From NCBI RefSeq assembly GCF_023898315.1, contig NC_064619.1, positions 304,954,150-305,018,149 on the forward strand: a stretch of 64,000 bases of DNA, written 5' to 3'. The notes beneath the pieces are model-generated. The model saw only the letters and a list, made by a program, of their open reading frames with translations, searched no databases and had not been told where the DNA came from. The stretch comes from Schistocerca nitens (taxonomy: Eukaryota > Arthropoda > Insecta > Orthoptera > Acrididae). Every line of letters begins with the position of its first letter. The first letter of the stretch is position 1. Made by a program: the position numbers and the translations under genes. This document shows, piece by piece, positions 21,990-33,023 of the stretch.

Positions 21990-23870
21990 TTTTCTTTTCA
22001 GATGGCTTCACCGAAGAAAAGAAAGGCTTTGTACAAATACAAAACTAACGAAGCTGTGAAAACCGTTTTAAGGAAATAAATGGGCTACTTAAGAGCAGCT
22101 AGACATTTCTGTGTACCACAAACAACGTTACAAAGGTATGTGAAGCAAAGACGAAAAATCTGACAATGAAGATACTACTACAAAGTTAGGAAGAAAGCCT
22201 ACATTTCCACCGGATCTTGAATCTGACTTGGTACGACATTGCCTGTTAACGGAGAATCTATTTTTGGGCTAATCAGAACTGATTCAAGACGATTGGTTTA
22301 CCGCTTAGCTGTGGTAAATAATATCTCAAAAAAGTTCAGTGAAGAAATCGAATCTGCCGGTGAAAAGTGGTTGCCGGGATTTCTAAAACGCCAGTCATCA
22401 ACACTATCTGTTAGAATGACACTGTGAATTTCGATGGCTCCTGTGAAATCCTTTTCTGAGGAGAATGTGAATGTTTTTCAGTATATTGGAACCGAAAATA
22501 CAGAAAATTAATTTTAATCCTAACCGGGTATATAACTGCCATGATTCAGGGATCTGCGTTGTGCAACACAAAAACACATAAGTGATTGCCTTAAAAGGCA
22601 TCATTGAAATCTGTAGAGCGAGGCTGGCTCATTACTGTTGCAGCTTGTATAAATGCTTCTAGACTCTATGTTCCACCTTTAATTGTACTTCCACGCAAAA
22701 ACATGCAAGTAGAGTTCATAGATGGAACTCCACCAGGGTCAGTCCATGCCTGTCAAATTTCAGGGTTGCTGATACAGGAAGGCATTTTCACACAGTAATT
22801 CATAAATTTTATCGCAGTGGTAAGACCGAAAAAATCAGACTCTGTCGTCCTCATACTTAATGGACATTATTGCCAAACTAGAAATATGGATGCCACTGAG
22901 CTTGGAAGGGGAAAAAGGGGTTTAAATTGCATGCATTACACCCCACGGCTTTCATAAGATGCAACCCCTAGACCTGAAATTTATTAAACCGCTCAAGACT
23001 TTCTACTGTGAGGAAATTGAGTCGTGCGTAAAAAATAATTTACCTTGCGTACAATTCCTCAGGTGGGAAAATTATTCGACAATGCATATTTTCGCGCTTC
23101 AACTGTTGAAACGGCAGTTAACGGTTTTAGAAAAAGTGGAGTCTATTCGCTGAACCGAAATGTGTTCACAAGCCGTAACTTCGCTATACATTCTCGGAAT
23201 GAACCATTTACAGAGCACAAAGATCAACAGTCGCTTGTCAACAGACTTCAAACAACTGATGACAGGCCTATAGCTTCAACAAGAGATACTGCGAGTAGAT
23301 GTGCATTTCCCGCCATCCAATTCTCATGCCACTATTGACAATTTGTCGGGTTGTTCTGAACAAAACTTAACCCCTTCGAGGTAACAAATTAATTTGCCTA
23401 GTTGGTCGGTGCTATACGCAGACTTGAGTCCTCTGTCATCTATTTCTCATTCCACTGCCGAGCAGGTTATACGAAGCTCGTGACTTCATTTCCACATAAC
23501 AAGTGGCAAGTAGCCAAATGAGGAAGATCGTCAGAGGTGATAATCAAAAAAACTGCAAGGCCTACACAGACTAAAGGATCCCAGAAGATTACGAAGAAGT
23601 GTTCCTATGCACAGGGAAGGTCAACTAGCCCTTCTAAACAAATGAGGAATAAAGGAAGAAAATCTCTATATCTTCCAACTTCACCTTCTTCAGAAGATTT
23701 AGAATTTTATTCTCTGTCAGAGCATGATGACTGGGGAAATGAAAGCGATGATGAAGCTGATGTTGGATGGGCATATTATGCAGGGTGGCTTGCAGATGAC
23801 CGATTTTTTTATGGAGGTTGTTTTAAACGCTTTCTAGTAATATTGATGTTATTGTTATATTGCTAACTGA
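21990..23870 (+). pseudogene. pogo/Tigger-type transposase pseudogene
   Basis: A decayed DNA-transposon gene. An ATG at 22002 opens MASPKKRK, followed by the N-terminal helix-turn-helix part (RAARHFCVPQTTLQRYVK). The catalytic DDE_1 region follows in pieces: HDSGICVVQHKN (first acidic site), SVERGWLITVAACINAS, LILNGHY and KMQPLDLKFIKPLK. The second catalytic aspartate is replaced by asparagine (22859-22861; the family normally has LDGH). An acidic serine-rich tail runs to about 23866. Frameshifts and stops separate the blocks, so it is inactive. A pyrimidine-rich tract ending CAG directly precedes the ATG and could be a relic intron acceptor. Terminal repeats were not identified. Confidence 0.85.
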
Positions 23871-25245
23871 AAATTATAACAAAGTGGTATCCCATAACAG
23901 GAGTCACCCCCATATTGGGAACCGTTATGGGATTTTCTAAAACTAAATCACAAAAGAAAGATTTTACATTTAACAATCTAAAAGCCGAATAAACCTAATC
24001 TTAGAATCCCATATTTTAATACAAGTGTAAAAGTAGTGTTTAATTCGTAATGGGGTTAGCGGTACGAGACAAAATGAAAAGCTAACCAATATAAGGACAC
24101 TTTATTCTAATATTCATGGTCTTAGGATAAAAAAAGCAGGAACAGACAGGAAGGAGAGGCGTGGAATTAGGATTTTTTTTTTTTGTTGAGGCGAATTCAT
24201 AACTGAAGAAAAGGGCAACAATGCTGACAATGGAAGAGAAAGGGATTACCATGTTTTTCTCAAACTGAATGATTTTTTGGGTGGGAATTCTGTGGAAGTG
24301 ACAACGAACCTCAAGAGGACGTAAATGATTACTTCGACAACTTGCTAACCACTGAGTATGCAACAGGTGTATCAAAGCTTATGGAGCGATGCAAGAAATG
24401 TTTAAATTTGGACGGCTGCTACGTAGAAGAATAACTTAAAATTGGGGGAGGGGTACTCGGCTTTTTTTTGTGGTTATCTGTCATTCCTAGGCCCTCTATT
24501 AGCATTTGGTAATGCATTCATGTTAGTCTACGTCGCATTCATAGCCCAGCATACTACTAACACCTATTTGGATGATGTAACTGAACTGGGCCAGCAATTA
24601 AAGTGATTGTTATTGTTATTACTGAGCATGAAGGTGACGGCACAGACTATACGTTAAATTTAAATTGATTAAATTTCTCCCTAATCATGACTCTTTCTCT
24701 TATTCAAGGGAAATACTTGAGGCGTTCATATGGGACAGTTTGGAAAATAAAATTGTGCAGTATTGGGTGCATCAGAGCAGAAACAGGATTCATTAATCAC
24801 AATGGGAATTTGTTAAGCAAGATTAAGGATTTGCACCAATGTGCTGCCCAAACGATGCCTCTACATATCATCATAGGCTTACAAGGTCAAGGAGGGTATA
24901 CTAATTAACAAACAAATGAATTCCACGACGAATTATTGTATACGTGGCCCCTTAACATGCACACAGCAAGGATAATCAGTAAACATACTAGAAAACACAA
25001 GTGAACACAACCAATTTCAGGAAGTTAGAAGTAATATAGCAAAGGGAACGGAAAAACAAAATTCACTTGCATACAGACGCGTGCAGAAACCCAATGAGAT
25101 TTATCTCTACAATTCGGTACCACTGGCGTGAGCAGGGAGCAATCGGGAATGTCAGAAAAACGCATTGAGCCTTGTTTCATGACTGTCACGTAAAAAGGAA
25201 TAAAAATGTAGAAACCAAAAAATTAAGAGAAATTTTCTACACAAA
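23871..25245. other. spacer, no gene seen
   Basis: No family signature in any frame. A 73-codon plus-strand frame at 24687-24908 is not recognisable. Confidence 0.5.
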
Positions 25246-25247
25246 TA

Positions 25248-26669
25248 CACTCCTGGAAATGGAAAAAAGAACACATTGACACCGGTGTGTCAGACCCACC
25301 ATACTTGCTCCGGACACTGCGAGAGGGCTGTACAAGCAATGATCACACGCATGGCACAGCGGACACACCAGGAACCGCGGTGTTGGCCGTCGAATGGCGC
25401 TAGCTGCGCAGCATTTGTGCACCGCCGCCGTCAGTGTCAGCCAGTTTGCCGTGGCATACGGAGCTCCATCGCAGTCTTTAACACTGGTAGCATGCCGCGA
25501 CAGCGTGGACGTGAACCGTATGTGCAGTTGACGGACTTTGAGCGAGAGCGTATAGTGGGCATGCGGAAGGCCGGGTGGACGTACCGCCGAATTGCTCACC
25601 ACGTGGGGCGTGAGGTCTCCACAGTACATCGATGTTGTCGCCAGTGGTCGGCGGAAGGTGCACGTGCCCGTCGAGCTGGGACCGGACCGCAGCGACGCAC
25701 GGATGCACGCCAAGACCGTAGGATCCTACGCAGTGCCGTAGGGGACCGCACCGCCACTTCCCAGCAAATTAGGGACACTGTTGCTCCTGGGGTATCGGCG
25801 AGGACCATTCGCAACCGTCTCCATGAAGCTGGGCTACGGTCCCGCACACCGTTAGGCCGTCTTCCGCTCACGCCCCAACATCGTGCAGCCCGCCTCCAGT
25901 GGTGTCGCGACAGGCGTGAATGGAGGGACGAATGGAGACGTGTCGTCTTCAGCGATGAGAGTCGCTTCTGCCTTGGTGCCAATGATGGTCGTATGCGTGT
26001 TTGGCGCCGTGCAGGTGATCGCCACAATCAGGACTGCATACGACCGAGGCACACAGGGCCAACACCCGGCATCATGGTGTGGGGAGCGATCTCCTACACT
26101 GGCCGTACACCACTGGTGATCGTCGAGGGGACACTGAATAGTGCACGGTACATCCAAACCGTCATCGAACCCATCGTTCTACCATTCCTAGACCGGCAAG
26201 GGAACTTGCTGTTCCAACAGGACAATGCACGTCCGCATGTATCCCGTGCCACCCAACGTGCTCTAGAAGGTGTAAGGCAACTACCCTGGCCAGCAAGATC
26301 TCCGGATCTGTCCCCCATTGAGCATGTTTGGGACTGGATGAAGCGTCGTCTCACGCGGTCTGCACGTCCAGCACGAACGCTGGTCCAACTGAGGCGCCAG
26401 GTGGAAATGGCATGGCAAGTCGTTCCACAGGACTACATCCAGCATCTCTACGATCGTCTCCATGGGAGAATAGCAGCCTGCATTGCTGCGAAAGGTGGAT
26501 ATACACTGTTCTAGTGCCGACATTGTGCATGCTCTGTTGCCTGTGTCTATGTGCCTGTGGTTCTGTCAGTGTGATCATGTGATGTATCTGACCCCAGGAA
26601 TGTGTCAATAAAGTTTCTCCTTCCTGGGACAATGAATTCACGGTGTTCTTATTTCAATTTCCAGGAGTG
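25248..26669 (+). mobile_element. Complete Tc1-type transposon, copy 2 (1422 bp)
   Basis: Starts CACTCCTGGAAATGG and ends TTTCCAGGAGTG, with TA on both sides (25246-25247 and 26670-26671). Same orientation as copy 3 and only 585 bp from it. Both inverted repeats are intact, so the element has everything needed for transposition in cis. Confidence 0.96.
25492..26514 (+). CDS. Tc1-type transposase, copy 2
   Basis: Uninterrupted 340-residue DDE transposase starting MPRQRGREP. D155, D244 and E277 are all present and the spacing is again DD32E. It differs from copy 3 at six positions: E for G in FERERIVG, K for E in GMRKAG, D for E in AGDRHNQ, VV for AL in WQVVPQ, and a final F instead of Y. None touches a catalytic residue. 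A conserved AATAAA downstream (about 26606) could serve polyadenylation. Likely competent or recently so; I cannot tell whether it is expressed. Confidence 0.95.
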   Translation: MPRQRGREPYVQLTDFERERIVGMRKAGWTYRRIAHHVGREVSTVHRCCRQWSAEGARARRAGTGPQRRTDARQDRRILRSAVGDRTATSQQIRDTVAPGVSARTIRNRLHEAGLRSRTPLGRLPLTPQHRAARLQWCRDRREWRDEWRRVVFSDESRFCLGANDGRMRVWRRAGDRHNQDCIRPRHTGPTPGIMVWGAISYTGRTPLVIVEGTLNSARYIQTVIEPIVLPFLDRQGNLLFQQDNARPHVSRATQRALEGVRQLPWPARSPDLSPIEHVWDWMKRRLTRSARPARTLVQLRRQVEMAWQVVPQDYIQHLYDRLHGRIAACIAAKGGYTLF

Positions 26670-26671
26670 TA

Positions 26672-27252
26672 CATATTCATTATACTCAGAATTACGTATC
26701 CTACAATATCAAGTGGGACTTTTACCCACAGAGACTGGATTCAAGGCATATGGTAGGCTGAAGGCCAGGAATTATACTATTTTCAATAAATTATAAAATC
26801 AGCAAACAGACAGTTATTCTGCATACGTATAGTAGGTATTCATTGAATTCATTATTTTGTGACCTACAATTTGAACAAAACCATTTCACCAAAGTCTCTA
26901 ACCTTGGGGTACGTGGAGGACTGGAGACAAAAACTTGCACTATCTTCAAATAATTGTGAAACTGGAAAATGGACAGGAATTTCACAACATATAGATATTC
27001 ACTGGATTAAGAATTTGGTGATGCACAATTTGAACATCACCATTTAACAGTAGCAACAGTAAGGCATGTTGGGAGAGGGGGGGAGCACTGAAGGTAAAAA
27101 TTACCTTTCAAGACGTAAGTAACTCTGTAAAGAATTGGAAAATCATCTCTCACAACTCAGTATGTAACCTGTCAAAAAATTCAATCAAAGGTTCAGCGAA
27201 ATCGTGCATGATACTTTAACGTTCTGGGCAAGAGCACACAGTGAGCCGCTTC
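26672..27252. other. spacer between two Tc1 copies
   Basis: 585 bp including the flanking TA dinucleotides. No gene seen. Confidence 0.55.
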
Positions 27253-27254
27253 TA

Positions 27255-28676
27255 CACTCCTGGAAATGGAAAAAAGAACACATTGACACCGGTGTGTCAG
27301 ACCCACCATACTTGCTCCGGACACTGCGAGAGGGCTGTACAAGCAATGATCACACGCACGGCACAGCGGACACACCAGGAACCGCGGTGTTGGCCGTCGA
27401 ATGGCGCTAGCTGCGCAGCATTTGTGCACCGCCGCTGTCAGTGTCAGCCAGTTTGCCGTGGCATACAGAGCTCCATCGCAGTCTTCAACACTGGTAGCAT
27501 GCCGCGACAGCGTGGACGTGAACCGTATGTGCAGTTGACGGACTTTGAGCGAGGGCGTATAGTGGGCATGCGGGAGGCCGGGTGGACGTACCGCCGAATT
27601 GCTCACCACGTGGGGCGTGAGGTCTCCACAGTACATCGATGTTGTCGCCAGTGGTCGGCGGAAGGTGCACGTGCCCGTCGAGCTGGGACCGGACCGCAGC
27701 GACGCACGGATGCACGCCAAGACCGTAGGATCCTACGCAGTGCCGTAGGGGACCGCACCGCCACTTCCCAGCAAATTAGGGACACTGTTGCTCCTGGGGT
27801 ATCGGCGAGGACCATTCGCAACCGTCTCCATGAAGCTGGGCTACGGTCCCGCACACCGTTAGGCCGTCTTCCGCTCACGCCCCAACATCGTGCAGCCCGC
27901 CTCCAGTGGTGTCGCGACAGGCGTGAATGGAGGGACGAATGGAGACGTGTCGTCTTCAGCGATGAGAGTCGCTTCTGCCTTGGTGCCAATGATGGTCGTA
28001 TGCGTGTTTGGCGCCGTGCAGGTGAGCGCCACAATCAGGACTGCATACGACCGAGGCACACAGGGCCAACACCCGGCATCATGGTGTGGGGAGCGATCTC
28101 CTACACTGGCCGTACACCACTGGTGATCGTCGAGGGGACACTGAATAGTGCACGGTACATCCAAACCGTCATCGAACCCATCGTTCTACCATTCCTAGAC
28201 CGGCAAGGGAACTTGCTGTTCCAACAGGACAATGCACGTCCGCATGTATCCCGTGCCACCCAACGTGCTCTAGAAGGTGTAAGGCAACTACCCTGGCCAG
28301 CAAGATCTCCGGATCTGTCCCCCATTGAGCATGTTTGGGACTGGATGAAGCGTCGTCTCACGCGGTCTGCACGTCCAGCACGAACGCTGGTCCAACTGAG
28401 GCGCCAGGTGGAAATGGCATGGCAAGCCCTTCCACAGGACTACATCCAGCATCTCTACGATCGTCTCCATGGGAGAATAGCAGCCTGCATTGCTGCGAAA
28501 GGTGGATATACACTGTACTAGTGCCGACATTGTGCATGCTCTGTCGCCTGTGTCTATGTGCCTGTGGTTCTGTCAGTGTGATCATGTGATGTATCTGACC
28601 CCAGGAATGTGTCAATAAAGTTTCCCCTTCCTGGGACAATGAATTCACGGTGTTCTTATTTCAATTTCCAGGAGTG
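27255..28676 (+). mobile_element. Complete Tc1-type transposon, copy 3 (1422 bp)
   Basis: Perfect terminal repeats (CACTCCTGGAAATGG ... TTTCCAGGAGTG) with TA at 27253-27254 and 28677-28678. By its protein it lies closest to the consensus of the three. Confidence 0.96.
27499..28521 (+). CDS. Tc1-type transposase, copy 3
   Basis: Intact 340-residue transposase. Helix-turn-helix segments lie at residues about 15-60 and 85-135, the DDE catalytic domain at about 150-285, with D155, D244 and E277. Basic runs (RARRAGTGPQRR, MKRRLTR) could serve nuclear entry and DNA contact. The PGIMVWGAIS block is typical of the family and is intact here, unlike copy 1. The upstream in-frame opening (from 27241) reaches across the terminal repeat into flanking DNA, so it is chance and supports the MPRQRG start. 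Confidence 0.95.
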   Translation: MPRQRGREPYVQLTDFERGRIVGMREAGWTYRRIAHHVGREVSTVHRCCRQWSAEGARARRAGTGPQRRTDARQDRRILRSAVGDRTATSQQIRDTVAPGVSARTIRNRLHEAGLRSRTPLGRLPLTPQHRAARLQWCRDRREWRDEWRRVVFSDESRFCLGANDGRMRVWRRAGERHNQDCIRPRHTGPTPGIMVWGAISYTGRTPLVIVEGTLNSARYIQTVIEPIVLPFLDRQGNLLFQQDNARPHVSRATQRALEGVRQLPWPARSPDLSPIEHVWDWMKRRLTRSARPARTLVQLRRQVEMAWQALPQDYIQHLYDRLHGRIAACIAAKGGYTLY

Positions 28677-28678
28677 TA

Positions 28679-29490
28679 TATCGGAACACAGAGTGTCATT
28701 TAAAGTTACATACAGACATATGAAACAGAATGGGATCATGAATCGCTTGCCTATCCTGCACAACTAAAATAAATGAAATTAATCATCTTCCCGAGTTAAA
28801 CTATGCAAAACTAATAGCTTTGTCCACAGTACCAAAGGACTACTTTTACCAGCGTCCAGTAACTACAAAGCTTAGCGAAAGAGGGTGGGAAGGAGCTATC
28901 AATTCCAACTGTCTGCACTGGTGGAGGATTTTCCCATTAGACAAGAGGTGGATTACCAACCACGTTCCTGTGACAAACTAGACTAACTTCCCCTGACCGA
29001 AATTCTCTGGTTTCTCCATTTACCGTCTGCAGAGTTAGGTTGGTAACACCATCCCGCAGCTCTAAGAGCTGTGAACATACTCACATCATTATTGAAATAT
29101 TCTTATCCTCACGTTCACTCACTCACACCCACTTACAGGGTAGAGTGGGAGTTAAACGGGCTGTGCAGAGGGGAATAAATAAACAAATGCAGCTATTCCC
29201 TTTTCCAGAGGCTGCGACAAAGAGAAATGTCAAGCAGAAAATTCACTTCCAGTACGCTAGGGTATCAGAAGCGCCTAACAATCATGAAATGGATCCAAGT
29301 GACCTTTTTCTAGTTAATGTATTAAAAGACTGGTGTAATATCAGTTTATTTTCATTATCTTGAGTAAACCTGTCTGGAGAAACAATCGTTCCTGATTTTC
29401 ATAATACTCTGATGTTAGTGTGAATTTGACCCATCTGTAAAGAGAAATGATGACTAACTGACAATCTCAGCTGCCGAGAGAGTTATTGAT
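28679..29490. other. spacer, no gene seen
   Basis: A 107-codon plus-strand open frame (29040-29363) shows no family signature. Nothing else was seen. Confidence 0.45.
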
Positions 29491-29493
29491 ATA

Positions 29494-29760
29494 CCTCGAT
29501 GTGGACAGCTGAAAATGTGTGCCCCGACCGGGACTCGAACCCGGGATCTCCTGCTTACATGGCAGACGCTCTATCCATCTGAGCCACCGAGGACACAGAT
29601 GAATAGCGCGACAGCAGGGACTTATCCCTTGCACGCCTCCCGTGAGACTCACATTCCCAACTGTCCACAATTCTACATATGTATTGTACCTTATAGACAT
29701 TTGCCCACACCGCCGTCCGTTTTCCAACACTGTGTCCTGTAATAGCAACACTATTCTCTT
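29494..29760 (-). mobile_element. SINE-like repeat with tRNA-like head, reverse strand
   Basis: The reverse strand of 29515-29593 reads as a nearly complete tRNA-like cloverleaf: A box TGGCTCAGATGGATAG, a loop giving anticodon TGT (Thr-like), and B box GGTTCGAGTCC. Base 33 is A rather than T and no 3' terminator follows, so a working tRNA is unlikely. The flank (TATCCCTTGCACGCCTCCC, then GTGAGACTCACATTC) matches an element I recall as repetitive in insects. Outer limits are approximate. Confidence 0.65.
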
Positions 29761-31308
29761 GCTTGCATGTTTTGGATTGTAGATACACATTCACCTCATG
29801 CTTGCGGGTACTTTATGTTTGTGTCGATAGTGCGGAATGCGATGGTCTGTCACAACCACAAAGATGAAACGAAAGACGTTTGCAATCTGCACGACCGAAA
29901 TAGACATAAAGTATACGCAACCACGGGCTGATTATGGATATTTAAGGCAAAAAATGCAAACGAAAAAAATAATGAGTGCAATGCGCTCTTCAATAAACGG
30001 ACGCGTGTGTATAAAAGAACATGGGAGAATAATGTAATGTTTTCTTAAGTGTTTGTTTAACAAATGTGAAAGCAATGTAAATATAAACTTTAACTGGACG
30101 AAAAGCGATGAATAAGTGATATCGTATTGATAACCTAAGCTTTTTCGATCCTGTAGAGACGAACGCTATTAGTTCATAGTCCTTACCGATACTCATATTG
30201 TCAATAGGTGCATTCAAATATTTTTAATTTTATTAATACCGTTTTGTTACCTTTTATCATGTTAAAATGATTGTCATTTCTTAAATAAGTGTGATGTGAA
30301 AGGTAATGTGTGTGCAAAACCCTGGTTCGATGTAACAGAGTATTAGGCCTTAATCTATTCGATTAATTAAAATAACTACTTGTAATACAAAACTGGAGAT
30401 TCGGGTAAGGTTTCAGGACTAAAGAAAGTGTTCGGTGAAAGCTGTTGCTTGTCTTCTACATCTTACACGAGGAGATACAATAACGTTAGGTCATCCGTCA
30501 CGGAAGCAGACAAGCTTTATGAACTGCATGTGTCAGAGCTACGAGTGTTGAAAGCGATCACCAGTTTGCATGGAACTGGTTAAGGAGTGAAAGACGTAGC
30601 GCCTGTCATTAGCGTAGGCCGACCACTCCCTCTGCTGGAATGGAGGTTAACGAAGTCGACATTGGTGCCAAGCTCACGAAAGCTGTAGGTATTTAGAGGC
30701 GCTGATTACAATATAATAGAGACATCTGCATAGGCATTCCAGCTCACAGGCCGCGTGCTGATACCGCCTTACCACAGCAGCGAAGCCGTCCTCCTGCCAC
30801 TCGACAATGGAGCGCTGCCAAACAGAGCATGTTGGACTCTATAGTGTTAATATCCTGATAAAATCATTTCCCTCTCATTTTTGCAGTGGATATTAGTACA
30901 CTGTCTAGAAGTTGGTAGAAATTTCTGTAAATCAAAGAAGTTCCGAACTACTTTCTTCAGCAAGACTACAGCCAAAGCTGTTTTCAGTCCTACCCATCTG
31001 AGCTAGTGATATGTATGTCATAACGTTGTTGTTGACTAGTTATTAACTCTAATCTACCTTCCTTCCTTCCTTCATGTTTAACCTGATTCTCTTACAAGGC
31101 ACAAAACGCTTCTGTGATAATGATATACAAGCATCCCTGTCGTTTTCTCGCTCTGTTCTATGAAGTTACGAATTAAACGTAATAAACACATGGCGAAGTA
31201 AACGAAGCACACTGTAGTCGTCTGCTTTAGATTCCGATGTTTTCCTTTTTCAGAAATAATTTGTTTTATTTTCTTCATTTCATGTACAAAGTGCAGGATT
31301 AACACTAG
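29761..31308. other. spacer, no gene seen
   Basis: No recognisable gene or repeat on either strand. Confidence 0.5.
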
Positions 31309-31313
31309 AATTC

Positions 31314-31800
31314 TGTGGTGTCACCGCCAGACACCACACTTGCTAGGTGGTAGCCTTTAAATCGGCCGCGGTCCATTAGTATACGTCGGACCCGCGTGTC
31401 GCCACTGTCAGTGATCGCAGACCGAGCGCGGCCACACGGCAGGTCTAGAGAGACGTCCTTGCACTCGCCCCAGTTGTACAGCCGACGTTCATAGCAGTGG
31501 TTGACTGACAAATTACGCTCTCATTTACCGAGACGATAGTTAGCATAGCCTTCAGCTACGTCATTTGCTACGACCTAGCTAGGCGCCGTATTCAGTTGAT
31601 ATTTATATTAAAACATGTACCGTCAAGAGCGCTGTACACCAATTATGGATTAAAGTTAAGTATTACACCATCTACGTACTTTATTTGCAATTCTCAAGAC
31701 ATTGTCCTGTTCCAGACCTCACGCCAGTCTGCGTGTAATTAAACGCGTGCATTTCGGCCTCCTCTAGCAACACGGTGTTGGCTCTTCTGCCAACACTTCA
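31314..31800 (+). mobile_element. Solo LTR, 487 bp
   Basis: Same LTR family as 21373-21850. Starts TGTGGTGTCACCGCCAG, ends CAACACTTCA, and is flanked by AATTC on both sides (31309-31313 and 31801-31805). There is no internal region, so it is a solo LTR. It diverges from the other copy in the middle third and at the 3' end. Confidence 0.92.
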
Positions 31801-31805
31801 AATTC

Positions 31806-32176
31806 CAAGACCGTATACCTGCCTTTCGCTCGTTTTAATCCAAGTATTTAGTTTCTTGGTCCTCTGTTCTTACTGCCGCCTCTCGGTTGTCTCAGAAGCC
31901 AGATAAAAAACCTGTAAGCAATAATTGTGCACAAGGTTAGAAATACGTGTACGCTTGTCGATATATTCAGTTGAATGAAGTAAGACGTTGTTGATCTGAG
32001 GCTATATTTCTATCTTGTGCTCCTAAAATAAATAATTTTGTAACTTATTAAAGAAATTAGGCTGCATCTGTTTTAAGATTCATTTCCGTTTTTATGGATA
32101 CATACTTCAAAAGAAGTAGGAGAAAGTGACACTAGGCTGCTCAAGTAAATCATAGAACGACGTCACGTCATATGCC

Positions 32177-32178
<2 letters not shown>
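31806..32178. other. spacer, no gene seen
   Basis: Nothing recognisable. Confidence 0.5.

Positions 32179-32208
<30 letters not shown>
32179..32208. repeat. (GA)n microsatellite
   Basis: Uninterrupted GA dinucleotide run of about 28 bases. Confidence 0.95.
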
Positions 32209-32211
<3 letters not shown>

Positions 32212-32229
32212 GTCCTGATTTCAGCTGGT

Positions 32230-33021
32230 AAAAGCTATAGGGTTCGAGAGGTTCGAGTGTGGCGCAGATCCACGAAGCTATGGACCCAAGTTGCCAACAA
32301 TGCACTGTGTGATTTAGTGGTGGCTCCATAATGGTGTGGGTTGTGTTTACAAGGAATGGTTGGGTCCTCTGATCCAAATGAACCGATCACTGACTGTAAA
32401 TAGTCAAGTTTGGCTACCTGGAGACTAATGGCATCTTTCCAAATAAGGGTGTAACTTTAATAGGTGTCAGTCCGCCATGGCACCGGGCCACACTTCTTCA
32501 CAACTGACTTTTAGAACGTTCTGGACAATTCGAACAAATAATTTGTTCACCCAGATCGCCCGACATGAAAATTCTGAAATTTGTGGTATGGTCTTATGGG
32601 ACAAAACTGCTGAGGTCATCGGTCCCTAAGCTTACGCACTACTTAATCTAACTTAAACTAACTTACGCTAAGGACAACACACACACCCCTGCCCGAGGGA
32701 GGACTCGAACCCCCGAAGGGGGAGCCGCGCGGACCGAGACAAGCTCCCGAGGCCGCTCGGCTACGCCGCGCGGCTAGCCCGACATGAATCCCATCGGAAA
32801 TGTATTGGACATGATGGAGAGGTCAGTTTGTGTACAAAATCCTGCACTGGCAGCACTGTCGCAATTATAGAGGCCTATAGTGGCAGCCTGACTCGATATT
32901 TCTGCAGGAGACTTCCAACGACTTGTTGAGTTCATGCCACGTCGAGTTGCTTCACTAAGCAGGGCAAAAGGAAGTCCGACACGATGTTAGGAGGTGCCCC
33001 ATGACTTTTGTCACCTCAGTG
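32230..33021 (+). mobile_element. Tc1-like remnant, third family, with a SINE inside
   Basis: Decayed Tc1/mariner transposase reading, in broken frames, RVWRRS, MVWVVF-like remains, then after the SINE a NPIGNVLDMMER block (normally SPDxNPIEHLWD) and the C-terminal FMPRRVASLSRAKG. It ends CTTTTGTCACCTCAGTG at 33021 followed by TA, a Tc1 terminal repeat distinct from the other two families here. The 5' terminus was not found. Confidence 0.78.
32570..32776 (-). mobile_element. tRNA-derived SINE in Tc1 remnant
   Basis: Reverse-strand SINE flanked by identical GCCCGACATGAA (32558-32569 and 32777-32788), a 12-bp target duplication. On its own strand the B box is GGTTCGAGTCC followed by TCCCTCGGGCA. 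The body is related to, but diverged from, the SINE at 42210. The host Tc1 sequence resumes exactly after it. Confidence 0.92.
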
Positions 33022-33023
33022 TA

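Noticed and set aside
29515..29593. Functional tRNA-Thr gene on the reverse strand
   Set aside because: Base 33 is A, no terminator follows, and the flanks match a repeat; treated as a SINE-type head.
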